From Streptomyces sp. D2-8 (GTDB lineage Bacteria; Actinomycetota; Actinomycetes; Streptomycetales; Streptomycetaceae), in NCBI RefSeq assembly GCF_023184515.1, contig NZ_JAAHBP010000020.1, positions 1 to 64,000 on the forward strand: a DNA stretch of 64,000 nucleotides. Reading direction: 5' to 3'. This document shows positions 7,552 through 15,156 of this stretch, in pieces. Under the pieces are notes generated by a model. The model saw only the letters and a list, made by a program, of their open reading frames with translations. It was not told the DNA's origin and searched no databases. The position numbers and the translations under genes were made by a program. How positions within the stretch are numbered: the first letter of the stretch is position 1; each line of letters opens with the position of its first letter.

Positions 7552-8766
7552 TCACTCCCGGGGCAGCCGGCCCGCCGAGTGCACGCCCGGCTGGTACTTC
7601 GGGAGCCGCACGGTGATCTTCATGCCCGCGCCCGCGGCGGTCTCGATGACGAGGCCGTAGTCGTCGCCGTAGACCTGGCGGAGCCGGTCGTCGACGTTGG
7701 AGAGGCCGATGCCGCCCGAGGGGCTGATCTCGCGGGCGAGGATGCGGCGGAGCAGGCCGGGGTCCATGCCGGCGCCGTCGTCCTCGATGACGACGAGGGC
7801 CTCGGCGCCCGCGTCCTGGGCGGTGATCTGGATGTGGCACTTGCCCGAGGGCACGGCCTTGCCCTCCAGGCCGTGCTTGACGGCGTTCTCCACGAGCGGC
7901 TGCAGGCAGAGGAACGGCAGGGTCACCGGCAGCACCTCCGGGGCTATCTGGAGGGTGACGGTGAGGCGGTCGCCGAAGCGTGCCCGCACGAGCGCCAGGT
8001 AGTGGTCGATGGCGTGCAGCTCTTCGGCGAGGGTGGTGAAGTCGCCGTGCCGGCGGAACGAGTAGCGGGTGAAGTCGGCGAATTCGAGGAGCAGCTCGCG
8101 GGCGCGCTCGGGGTCGGTGCGGACGAACGAGGCGATCACCGCGAGCGAGTTGAAGATGAAGTGCGGGGAGATCTGGGCCCGCAGCGCCTTGATCTCGGCC
8201 TCGATGAGGCGGGTGCGGGACTGGTCGAGATCGGCCAGTTCCAGCTGGACCGAGACCCAGCGGGCGACCTCGCCGGCGGCCCGGACGAGCACCGCCGACT
8301 CGCGGGGCGCGCAGGCGACGAGGGCGCCGTGCACCCGGTCGTCGACGGTGAGCGGGGCGACGACCGCCCAGCGCACCGAGCACTCCAGGCTGTCGCAGGT
8401 GAGCCGGAAGGCCTCGCCGCGGCCTGTCTCCAGGGGTCCCGCGAGGCGCTCCATGATCTCGGTGCGGTGGTGCGCGCCGTCCCCGTCCCAGACCAGGACC
8501 TGCCCCCGGTCGGTGAGGCAGAGGGCATCCGTGCCGAGCAGGGAGCGCAGTTTGCGGGCGGACTTGCGGGCGGTCTCCTCCGTCAGGCCGGACCGGAGCG
8601 GGGGCGCGGCGAGCGACGCCGTGTGCAGGGTTTCGAAGGTGGCGTGCTCGACGGGGGTGCCGAGACCGGCGAGGCTATTGGCCCGTGCGGTGCGCCGGCC
8701 GAGCCAGATCCCCAGGGCGAGTACCGGGAGCACGGCGACGCACAGGCCTGCGAGGAACCCGCTCAT
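7552..8766 (-). CDS. LytS-type sensor histidine kinase
   Basis: A 404-residue kinase. One N-terminal membrane helix (LAGLCVAVLPVLALGIWLG) leads to a GAF-like sensor region (about 75-190) and a His_kinase domain with QISPHFIFNSL, phosphoacceptor His202. The ATPase domain has PLVENAVKHGLEG and DDGAGM/GGIGLSNV boxes. The start ATG at 8766 overlaps the TGA of the symporter gene (ATGA), so the kinase is the last gene of the LytTR-DUF485-symporter operon and is translationally coupled. Its partner is very likely the LytTR regulator at the head of the operon. The arrangement suggests that it controls or senses uptake through the symporter. Confidence 0.9.
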   Translation of the reverse strand: MSGFLAGLCVAVLPVLALGIWLGRRTARANSLAGLGTPVEHATFETLHTASLAAPPLRSGLTEETARKSARKLRSLLGTDALCLTDRGQVLVWDGDGAHHRTEIMERLAGPLETGRGEAFRLTCDSLECSVRWAVVAPLTVDDRVHGALVACAPRESAVLVRAAGEVARWVSVQLELADLDQSRTRLIEAEIKALRAQISPHFIFNSLAVIASFVRTDPERARELLLEFADFTRYSFRRHGDFTTLAEELHAIDHYLALVRARFGDRLTVTLQIAPEVLPVTLPFLCLQPLVENAVKHGLEGKAVPSGKCHIQITAQDAGAEALVVIEDDGAGMDPGLLRRILAREISPSGGIGLSNVDDRLRQVYGDDYGLVIETAAGAGMKITVRLPKYQPGVHSAGRLPRE

Positions 8767-10478
8767 GCCGTCACCTCCGTGCGCAGTTCCTCGGGCAGGT
8801 GGAACCGGGCCAGGACCGCCGCGGTGCCGGGCGGGACCCGGCCGGGGGTGGCCAGGGACACCAGGATCATGGTGAGGAAGCCCAGCGGCACCGACCACAG
8901 GGCGGGCCAGGCGAGCAGGGCGTGCAGGGCGGCGCCCTCGCCCGGGTAGCCCGCCATGGTCGCGGCGACGGCCAGCAGGGCGGAGCCGCCGCCGACCAGC
9001 ATCCCGGCGGCGGCGCCGGGCGGGGTCAGCCGCCGCCACCAGATGCCGAGGACGAGCAGCGGGCAGAACGAGGACGCCGAGACGGCGAAGGCGAGCCCCA
9101 CGGCGTCGGCGACCGGCAGCCCCCCGACCAGGACGCTCGCCGCGAGGGGCACGGCCATGGCGAGGACCGTGCCGAGCCGGAAGTGCCGTACGCCCCGGGA
9201 CGGGAGGACGTCCTGGGTGAGGACGCCCGCGACCGCCATGGTCAGGCCCGAGGCCGTGGACAGGAACGCGGCGAAGGCGCCCCCGGCGACCAGAGCGCCC
9301 AGCAGGTCGCCGCCCACTCCCCCGATCATGCGGTCGGGCAGCAGGAGGACGGCGGCGTCCGGATTGCCGCTGAGGGTGAGCTCGGGGGCGTACAGGCGGC
9401 CGAGGGCGCCGTAGACGGGGGGCAGCAGGTAGAAGGCGCCGATCAGGCCGAGGACCACGACGGTGGTGCGGCGGGCGGCGACGCCGTGCGGGCTGGTGTA
9501 GAAGCGGACCACGACGTGCGGCAGGCCCATGGTGCCGAGGAACGTGGCCAGGATCAGCCCGTACGTGGCGTACAGCGGGCGTTCCTCTCGGCTCTCGGCC
9601 TGCGACGGGGACAGGTCGCCGCCGCCGCCGCGCTCGGCCCGGGGGACGGGGGCGCCCGCGGCGAAGGTGAGGCTGGTGCCGCGCTCGATGCGGTGGGTGC
9701 CGGCGGGGAGTGCGAGGCGGGTGCCGGTGTGGCGTCGGCCGTCGACGGTGCCGGTCACCGTGACGCTCAGGGGCCGGTCGAGGGTGAGGTCGATGCTGTC
9801 GTCGACGCGGACGACGCGCTGCTCGCGGAAGGTGGCCGGTTCGTCGAAGGCGTGCCGGGGCGCTCCGTCGCTCTGCCAGGTGAGGACCAGGAACAGGGCG
9901 GGGACGAGCAGGGCGGTGAGCTTCAGCCAGTACTGGAAGGCCTGCACGAAGGTGATGCTGCGCATGCCGCCGGCGGCGACGGTGGCGGTCACGACGACGG
10001 CGACGATCACTCCGCCGAGCCAGTCGGGCGCCCCGGTCAGCACGGTCAGGGTCAGTCCGGCGCCCTGGAGCTGGGGCAGCAGGTACAGCCAGCCGACGCC
10101 GACGACGAAGGCGCCGGCCAGCCGCCGCACGGCCTGGGAAGCCAGGCGGGCCTCGGCGAAGTCGGGGAGCGTGTAGGCGCCGGAGCGGCGCAGCGGGGCG
10201 GCGACGAAGAGCAGCAGGACCAGGTAGCCGGCGGTGTAGCCGACCGGGTACCAGAGCATGTCGGGGCCCTGGACCAGGACGAGTGCCGCTATGCCCAGGA
10301 AGGAGGCGGCGGAGAGGTACTCGCCGCTGATGGCGGCGGCGTTGAGGCGGGGTCCGACGGTGCGGGAGGCGACGTAGAAGTCGGAGGTGGTGCGGGAGAT
10401 GCGCAGACCGAAGGCGCCGACGAGGACGGTCGCGACGACGACGAGGGCGACGGCGGGGATGGCGTAGCTGGAGTTCAT
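8763..10478 (-). CDS. Sodium:solute symporter, acetate/pyruvate (ActP-like) type
   Basis: A 571-residue member of the SSS family with about 13 membrane helices, starting MNSSYAIPAVALVVVATVLV. The conserved early block SRTVGPRLNAAAISGEYLSAASFLG matches the ActP group of monocarboxylate symporters. A soluble insert of about 100 residues (PRHAFDEPATF to SREERPLYA) sits in mid-protein, before the helix starting YGLILATFLG. The DUF485 gene directly upstream is the usual partner of ActP. Substrate is inferred as acetate, pyruvate or a similar small acid. Confidence 0.88.
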   Translation of the reverse strand: MNSSYAIPAVALVVVATVLVGAFGLRISRTTSDFYVASRTVGPRLNAAAISGEYLSAASFLGIAALVLVQGPDMLWYPVGYTAGYLVLLLFVAAPLRRSGAYTLPDFAEARLASQAVRRLAGAFVVGVGWLYLLPQLQGAGLTLTVLTGAPDWLGGVIVAVVVTATVAAGGMRSITFVQAFQYWLKLTALLVPALFLVLTWQSDGAPRHAFDEPATFREQRVVRVDDSIDLTLDRPLSVTVTGTVDGRRHTGTRLALPAGTHRIERGTSLTFAAGAPVPRAERGGGGDLSPSQAESREERPLYATYGLILATFLGTMGLPHVVVRFYTSPHGVAARRTTVVVLGLIGAFYLLPPVYGALGRLYAPELTLSGNPDAAVLLLPDRMIGGVGGDLLGALVAGGAFAAFLSTASGLTMAVAGVLTQDVLPSRGVRHFRLGTVLAMAVPLAASVLVGGLPVADAVGLAFAVSASSFCPLLVLGIWWRRLTPPGAAAGMLVGGGSALLAVAATMAGYPGEGAALHALLAWPALWSVPLGFLTMILVSLATPGRVPPGTAAVLARFHLPEELRTEVTA

Positions 10479-10488
10479 CGGTGGGGCT

Positions 10489-10857
10489 TCAGCGGTCTTC
10501 CACGAGGCGTACGAAGTCGCGTTCGTTGCGCTCGGCCCGGCGGACGTACCAGCGGGCGAGGAGGATCAGGGGGGCGTAGAGGCCGAAGCCGAGGACGGCC
10601 CATTCCAGGCGGCGGGCGTCCGGCATCGCCGCGAAGAGCAGCGGGAGCGGGCCGACGAGCAGGCCGAGGACGGCGAACACGGTGAGGGCGGCGCGCAGTT
10701 GGGTGCGCATCAGGGAGCGGACGTAGGTGTGGCCGAGGGTGGTCTGCTCGTCGATCTCGGTGCGCGGGCGGTAGTAGGCGGAGGGGGCCCGGCCGGCCTG
10801 CCGGGGCGGGCCGGTGACGACGACGCGGCGTTCGGTGTGGTCCTGGGGCACCGTCAC
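10489..10857 (-). CDS. DUF485 family membrane protein
   Basis: A 122-residue protein with a soluble N-terminus and two helices (ALTVFAVLGLLVGPLPLLFA and LEWAVLGFGLYAPLILLA), followed by RWYVRRAERNERDF, the typical DUF485 ending. DUF485 proteins (YjcH in E. coli) are encoded next to ActP-type symporters and are thought to assist them. The GTG start at 10857 overlaps the TGA of the LytTR gene as GTGA, so the two are translationally coupled. The symporter starts 10 bp after its stop. Confidence 0.88.
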   Translation of the reverse strand: MTVPQDHTERRVVVTGPPRQAGRAPSAYYRPRTEIDEQTTLGHTYVRSLMRTQLRAALTVFAVLGLLVGPLPLLFAAMPDARRLEWAVLGFGLYAPLILLARWYVRRAERNERDFVRLVEDR

Positions 10858-11603
10858 GGCCTCCTCATCAGCAGGTCGCGCAGTTCGCGCGTGTGGCGCC
10901 GGCTGACCTGGAGTTCCTCGGAGCCGACGAGGACGCTGACGGTGCCCGCGTCGAGGCGGAGTTCGCCGATGTGGCGCAGGGCGACGAGGTGGCGGCGGTG
11001 GATGCGGACGAAGCCGCGGGTGCGCCAGCGCTCCTCCAGGGTGGACAGCGGGATGCGCACCAGGTGGCTGCCCTTGTCGGTGTGCAGGCGGGCGTAGTCG
11101 CCCTGGGCCTCGACGTGGGTGATGTCGTCGACGGCGACGAAGCGGGTCACGCCGCCGAGCTCGACGGGTATGTGGTCGGGGTCGGGCTCGCTCACGGGTA
11201 TGCGGGGCGCCGCACCGCGCAGCTCGGCGGCCCGGCGGACGGCCTCGGCGAGGCGCTCCTTGCGCACGGGTTTGAGCAGGTAGTCGACGGCCTTGAGGTC
11301 GAAGGCCTGCACGGCGAAGTCCTCGTGGGCGGTGACGAACACAACGAGCGGCGGCCGGGCGAAACCGGTGAGCAGCCGGGCCAGGTCGAGCCCGTCGAGG
11401 CCCGGCATCTGGATGTCGAGGAAGACGACGTCGATGGCCTCGGGTCCGCCCGGGCCGGACTCCAGGGCGCGGTTCATGCGGCGCAGCGCCTCGGTCGCGT
11501 CGCCGGCGCCCTCCGCGCTGCCGATGCGGGGGTCGGCGTGCAGCAGGTAGAGCAGCTCCTCCAGGGAGGGGCGTTCGTCGTCGACAGCCAGGGCGCGCAG
11601 CAT
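10854..11603 (-). CDS. LytTR-family response regulator
   Basis: A 249-residue regulator. The receiver domain has the acidic pair in VDDERP, phosphorylation site Asp63 in FLDIQMPGLDG and Lys in LLKPV. The C-terminal LytTR DNA-binding domain (about 145-245) includes FVRIHRRHLVAL and VSRRHTRELRD. It opens the operon with DUF485, symporter and LytS kinase. ATG 11603 has only a weak upstream site. It is divergent from the Lrp gene across about 120 bp. By analogy with E. coli BtsSR/YpdAB, it should activate its linked transporter in response to an external carboxylate. Confidence 0.92.
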   Translation of the reverse strand: MLRALAVDDERPSLEELLYLLHADPRIGSAEGAGDATEALRRMNRALESGPGGPEAIDVVFLDIQMPGLDGLDLARLLTGFARPPLVVFVTAHEDFAVQAFDLKAVDYLLKPVRKERLAEAVRRAAELRGAAPRIPVSEPDPDHIPVELGGVTRFVAVDDITHVEAQGDYARLHTDKGSHLVRIPLSTLEERWRTRGFVRIHRRHLVALRHIGELRLDAGTVSVLVGSEELQVSRRHTRELRDLLMRRP

Positions 11604-11650
11604 GAACCCGGAGTGTAGGGGTGATCCGTACGTCTGGACATGTGCCGGGG

Positions 11651-11660
11651 CGGACGTCCG
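11651..11660. promoter_or_regulatory. Palindrome between LytTR and Lrp genes
   Basis: CGGACGTCCG is a perfect 10-bp palindrome midway between the two divergent starts. A site for either regulator is possible, but so short a palindrome is expected by chance in this G+C-rich DNA. Confidence 0.25.
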
Positions 11661-11724
11661 CGCTGGACACGGTGCCCGCGCCGGGCCGGGCGCGGGCCGG
11701 GGTGCCGGTGGATACAGTGCCCGC

Positions 11725-12240
11725 ATGAACAGCAGGTCCACGCCGTTCGACGAACTCGACCGGAAGATCATCACCGCGTTGATGGCGAACGCCCGGACGT
11801 CGTTCGCCGAGATCGGCACGGCGATCGGGCTGTCGGCCACGGCGGTCAAGCGGCGGGTCGACCGGTTGCGCGAGACGGGCGTGATCACCGGGTTCTCCGC
11901 GACGGTGAAGCCGTCGGCGCTGGGCTGGCGCACGGAGGCCTACGTCGAGGTGTACTGCGAGGGCGCCGCCCCGCCGCGGCGGCTGGCCGAGGTCGTGCGC
12001 GACTACCCGGAGATCGCCGCGGCGATGACCGTGACCGGCGGCGCGGACGCGCTGCTGCATGTGCGGGCGCGGGACGTGGAGCACTTCGAGGAGGTGCTGG
12101 AGCGGATCCGGCAGGAGCCGTTCATCCGGAAGACGATCAGCGTGATGGTGCTGTCCCATCTGCTGCCGGAGAGCCCCGAGGCGGGGGCGAGTCAGCCGGC
12201 CCCGGAGGGGGTCCCGGGCGGCGCAGCAGACGTGCGCTGA
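11725..12240 (+). CDS. Lrp/AsnC family transcriptional regulator
   Basis: A 171-residue feast/famine regulator. The N-terminal helix-turn-helix is LDRKIITALMANARTSFAEI with IGLSATAVKRRVDRLRETG (about 8-53). The C-terminal RAM domain has the ligand-type turn AAAMTVTGGADALLHVRARD. The start at 11725 (MNSRSTPFDELD) matches the usual N-terminus. It lies directly upstream of the DDAH-like and ornithine aminotransferase genes on the same strand. That suggests control of arginine/ornithine use, as for other Lrp proteins; the target is inferred. Confidence 0.9.
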   Translation: MNSRSTPFDELDRKIITALMANARTSFAEIGTAIGLSATAVKRRVDRLRETGVITGFSATVKPSALGWRTEAYVEVYCEGAAPPRRLAEVVRDYPEIAAAMTVTGGADALLHVRARDVEHFEEVLERIRQEPFIRKTISVMVLSHLLPESPEAGASQPAPEGVPGGAADVR

Positions 12241-12366
12241 GCGACCGGAAGACGCAGCGTTCCTGCGCGAACGCGCAACCATTGTTTCTTGTCGTCCACC
12301 TCCGTCAGTTCCTACCGTTGTGTCAACTCCCCGTAACACACCGTGAGGAAGCGGAGGGACCCCTCT

Positions 12367-13197
12367 GTGCCCGACTCCCGTGTGCCGCGCCGGCGGCGCT
12401 ACCTCGTCTGCGAACCCAGACATTTCGCCGTGCAGTACGCGATCAATCCGTGGATGCGTCCCGACGAACCCGTCGACGTCATCCGCGCCCTGGACCAGTG
12501 GCAGGCGCTGGTCGACACCTACCGTGCCCACGGCCATACCGTGGACAGTGTGAAACCCGTTCCCGGCCTGCCCGACATGGTTTTCGCCGCGAACGCGGCG
12601 GTCGTCGTCGACGGCCGCGTCTTCGGCTCGCTCTTCCACGCGCCCGAGCGCCGTCCCGAGTCCCTGCCCTACGAGGCATGGTTCAAGACGGAGGGCTACG
12701 AGGTGTACCACCCCGAGTCGGTGTGCGAGGGCGAGGGCGACCTGGTGCCGGCCGGCCGCTGGATCCTGGCCGGGACGGGTTTCCGCACGACCCGGGAGGC
12801 CCACTCCGAGGTGCAGGAGCACTTCGGGACGCCGGTGATCGGCCTGACGCTGGTGGATCCGTACTTCTACCACCTGGACACGGCGCTGTTCGTCCTCGAC
12901 GAGGGGCACGCCGGGAACATCGCCTACTACCCCGAGGCGTTCTCGCCGGGCAGCCGCGAAGTGCTGGCCCGGATGTACCCGGACGCGGTGCTCGCCACCC
13001 GCGAGGACGCGATGGCCTTCGGGCTCAACTCCGTCTCCGACGGGCGCCACGTGTTCATCTCACCGGGGGCGACGAGCCTGGCCGAACAGCTGGCCGGCCG
13101 CGGCTACGTCCCCGTCCCCGTCGACCTGTCCGAGTTCCACAAGGCCGGTGGCGGCATCAAGTGCTGCACCCAGGAGATCCGGGAGATCCGCTCATGA
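12367..13197 (+). CDS. Dimethylargininase (DDAH)-like amidinohydrolase
   Basis: A 276-residue guanidino-group hydrolase of the DDAH/arginine deiminase fold. Visible parts are LVCEPRHF, the substrate loop FAANAAVVVDG, EGEGDLVP, catalytic His169 in YFYHLDTALF and the C-terminal nucleophile in GGGIKCCTQE (Cys266 or Cys267). The GTG at 12367 is chosen because GGAGGG at 12353-12358 is well placed for it; a GTG at 12343 lacks such a site. The ATG of the ornithine aminotransferase overlaps its stop (ATGA). DDAH makes citrulline from methylarginines, but the coupling to an ornithine enzyme leaves open arginine or citrulline as substrate. Confidence 0.85.
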   Translation: MPDSRVPRRRRYLVCEPRHFAVQYAINPWMRPDEPVDVIRALDQWQALVDTYRAHGHTVDSVKPVPGLPDMVFAANAAVVVDGRVFGSLFHAPERRPESLPYEAWFKTEGYEVYHPESVCEGEGDLVPAGRWILAGTGFRTTREAHSEVQEHFGTPVIGLTLVDPYFYHLDTALFVLDEGHAGNIAYYPEAFSPGSREVLARMYPDAVLATREDAMAFGLNSVSDGRHVFISPGATSLAEQLAGRGYVPVPVDLSEFHKAGGGIKCCTQEIREIRS

Positions 13198-14447
13198 CCG
13201 CACCCGTCCGCACCGAGGACCCGCAGGGGGCCCGGGGCTCGCAGCCGGCCCGTGGCTCGCAGGAGCTGATCCGCGCGGAGGAGCCGGTCCTCGCGCACAA
13301 CTACCACCCCCTGCCGGTGGTCGTCGCCCGCGCCGAGGGCACGTGGGTGGAGGACGTGGAGGGGCGGCGTTACCTCGACATGCTGGCCGGCTATTCGGCC
13401 CTCAACTTCGGCCACCGGCACCCGGCGCTGATCGAGGCGGCCCATCGTCAGCTCGACCGGCTGACCCTCACCTCGCGTGCCTTCCACAACGACCGGCTCG
13501 CCGAGTTCGCGGAGCGGCTGGCCGCGCTGACCGGCATGGACATGGTGCTGCCCATGAACACCGGCGCGGAGGCGGTGGAGAGCGGGGTGAAGGTGGCCCG
13601 CAAGTGGGCCTACGACGTCAAGGGCGTGCCGGCCGACCGGGCGACGATCGTGGTCGCGGCGGACAACTTCCACGGGCGTACGACGACGATCGTCAGCTTC
13701 TCCACGGACGAGACGGCCCGGGCGGGCTTCGGGCCCTTCACCCCGGGTTTCCGGGTGGTGCCGTACAACGACCTGGCCGCGATGGAGGCGGCGGTCGACG
13801 AGACGACGGCGGCGGTGCTGATCGAGCCGATCCAGGGCGAGGCGGGGGTGATCATTCCCGACGACGGCTATCTGGCCGGCGTGCGGGAGCTGACTCGCCG
13901 CAAGGGCTGTCTGTTCATCGCCGACGAGATCCAGTCCGGGCTCGGCCGCACGGGCCGCACGCTGGCGGTCGAGCACGAGCCCGTGGTGCCGGACGTGCTG
14001 CTGCTGGGGAAGGCGCTGGGCGGCGGCATCGTGCCGGTGTCGGCGGTGGTCGGGCGGCGGGAGGTGCTCGGGGTGCTGCATCCCGGGGAGCACGGCTCCA
14101 CCTTCGGCGGTAATCCGCTGGCGGCGGCGGTCGGCACGGCGGTCGTGGAGCTGCTGGAGACTGGCGAGTTCCAGCGCCGGGCGGCCGAGCTGGGCGTGAT
14201 CCTGCGCGACGGTCTGACGGGGCTGGTCGGCAAGGGCGTCGTCGGGTTCCGCTCGCGCGGCCTGTGGGCGGGCGTCGACATCGACCCCGCGCTCGGCACC
14301 GGCCGTGAGATCAGCGAACGCCTCATGCGGGAAGGGGTCCTGGCGAAGGACACCCACGGCTCCACGATCCGCCTGGCCCCACCGCTCACCATCACGGCCG
14401 AGGAGCTGATGAGGGCGTTCGCGGCGCTGGAGAAGGCACTGGGCTGA
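13194..14447 (+). CDS. rocD: Ornithine aminotransferase
   Basis: A 417-residue PLP enzyme that transfers the delta-amino group of ornithine to 2-oxoglutarate, giving glutamate semialdehyde. Class III signature: FIADEIQSGLGRTG with the cofactor Asp, and LLLGKALGGG with PLP Lys273. MNTGAEAVE, FHGRTT and HGSTFGGNPLA also match the ornithine group. The N-terminal 25 residues (including two GSQ repeats) are a loose extension. Coupled by a 4-bp overlap to the DDAH-like gene, with an Lrp gene before them. The three genes together suggest an arginine/ornithine to glutamate route. Confidence 0.93.
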   Translation: MTAPVRTEDPQGARGSQPARGSQELIRAEEPVLAHNYHPLPVVVARAEGTWVEDVEGRRYLDMLAGYSALNFGHRHPALIEAAHRQLDRLTLTSRAFHNDRLAEFAERLAALTGMDMVLPMNTGAEAVESGVKVARKWAYDVKGVPADRATIVVAADNFHGRTTTIVSFSTDETARAGFGPFTPGFRVVPYNDLAAMEAAVDETTAAVLIEPIQGEAGVIIPDDGYLAGVRELTRRKGCLFIADEIQSGLGRTGRTLAVEHEPVVPDVLLLGKALGGGIVPVSAVVGRREVLGVLHPGEHGSTFGGNPLAAAVGTAVVELLETGEFQRRAAELGVILRDGLTGLVGKGVVGFRSRGLWAGVDIDPALGTGREISERLMREGVLAKDTHGSTIRLAPPLTITAEELMRAFAALEKALG

Positions 14448-15156
14448 GGGGGCTGACCTCACCGGGGGCGGGAGCGGAGGCTCGGCACGGACCGACCGCT
14501 CCCCCTCCGCGTGCCGGCACCACGGGGGCCTGCCCGGCCTGGACCGAGCGGGCCCCTTCTCGCGCAGCGGAACGGCGACGGTCCACCCGGCCCGCGCCGG
14601 TCGGCCGCCCCTCTCCGCGCGACCAACCCCAGGCGCCTGCCCCGCACGGACCCACCGAGCCGCCTCCGCGCAAGCGGAACGGCGGCGGCCTGCCTGCCCG
14701 GCCTCCCCCAGCCCGCCTCTCTCTGCGCGCGACCAACCCCAGGCGCCTGCCCCGCACGGACCCACCGGGCCGCCTCCGCGCAAGCGGAACGGCGGCGGCC
14801 TGCCTGCCTGCCTGCCCGACCTTCCCCAGCCCGCCTCTCTCCGCGCGCGACCAACCCAGGCGCCTGCTCCCCCGGACCCACCGAGCCGCCCCCTGCGCAA
14901 GCGGAACGGCGGCGGTGGCCTGCCCCGGGGCGGGCGATTTGCCCGTGCCGCGGACCGGCTCTCTCCCACGCAAGCGGAACCGGGGCAGCGTGCTCGCCGA
15001 AGGCCGGCCGCCCCCTGCTGCCCGACACCCACATCAGCACCCACCCCACCCACACCGTCGCCCCAACCGGCCCTGCACAAGCCGCCCCCCGTTGCCGTAA
15101 GGGTGAAGATTGGGGCAAGAGGTGGTAGACCACTCTCAGCGACAGAGAGGTCGGCC
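14448..15156. other. Gene-free stretch of 709 bp after rocD
   Basis: No convincing gene on either strand. Frames stay open only because the DNA is G+C-rich and repeated. It holds a tandem array of about 110-bp units (about 14560-15000, listed separately) and, at the right end, the promoter and AGAGAGG ribosome site of the phosphatase gene. Confidence 0.75.
14560..15000 (+). repeat. Tandem array of ~110-bp units, each with a GNRA-loop hairpin
   Basis: GACCAACCC recurs at 14621, 14731 and 14849, so unit lengths are 110 and 118 bp, with degenerate part-units on both sides. The unit contains GCCGCC-TCCGC-GCAA-GCGGA-AC-GGCGGC. In units 1 and 2 (14659-14686 and 14769-14796) this is an 11-bp stem with a 2-nt bulge and a GCAA tetraloop. 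The third unit (from 14885) has a changed lower arm. The motif GCAAGCGGAAC occurs again near 14970. Confidence 0.85.

Noticed and set aside
10489..13050. Long minus-strand frame through the Lrp and DDAH-like genes
   Set aside because: Only its last part (DUF485, 10489-10857) is a real gene; the rest is the shadow of plus-strand genes with convincing motifs.
14560..15000. CRISPR array
   Set aside because: Units are 110-118 bp and identical along nearly all their length, with no unique spacers and no cas genes nearby.
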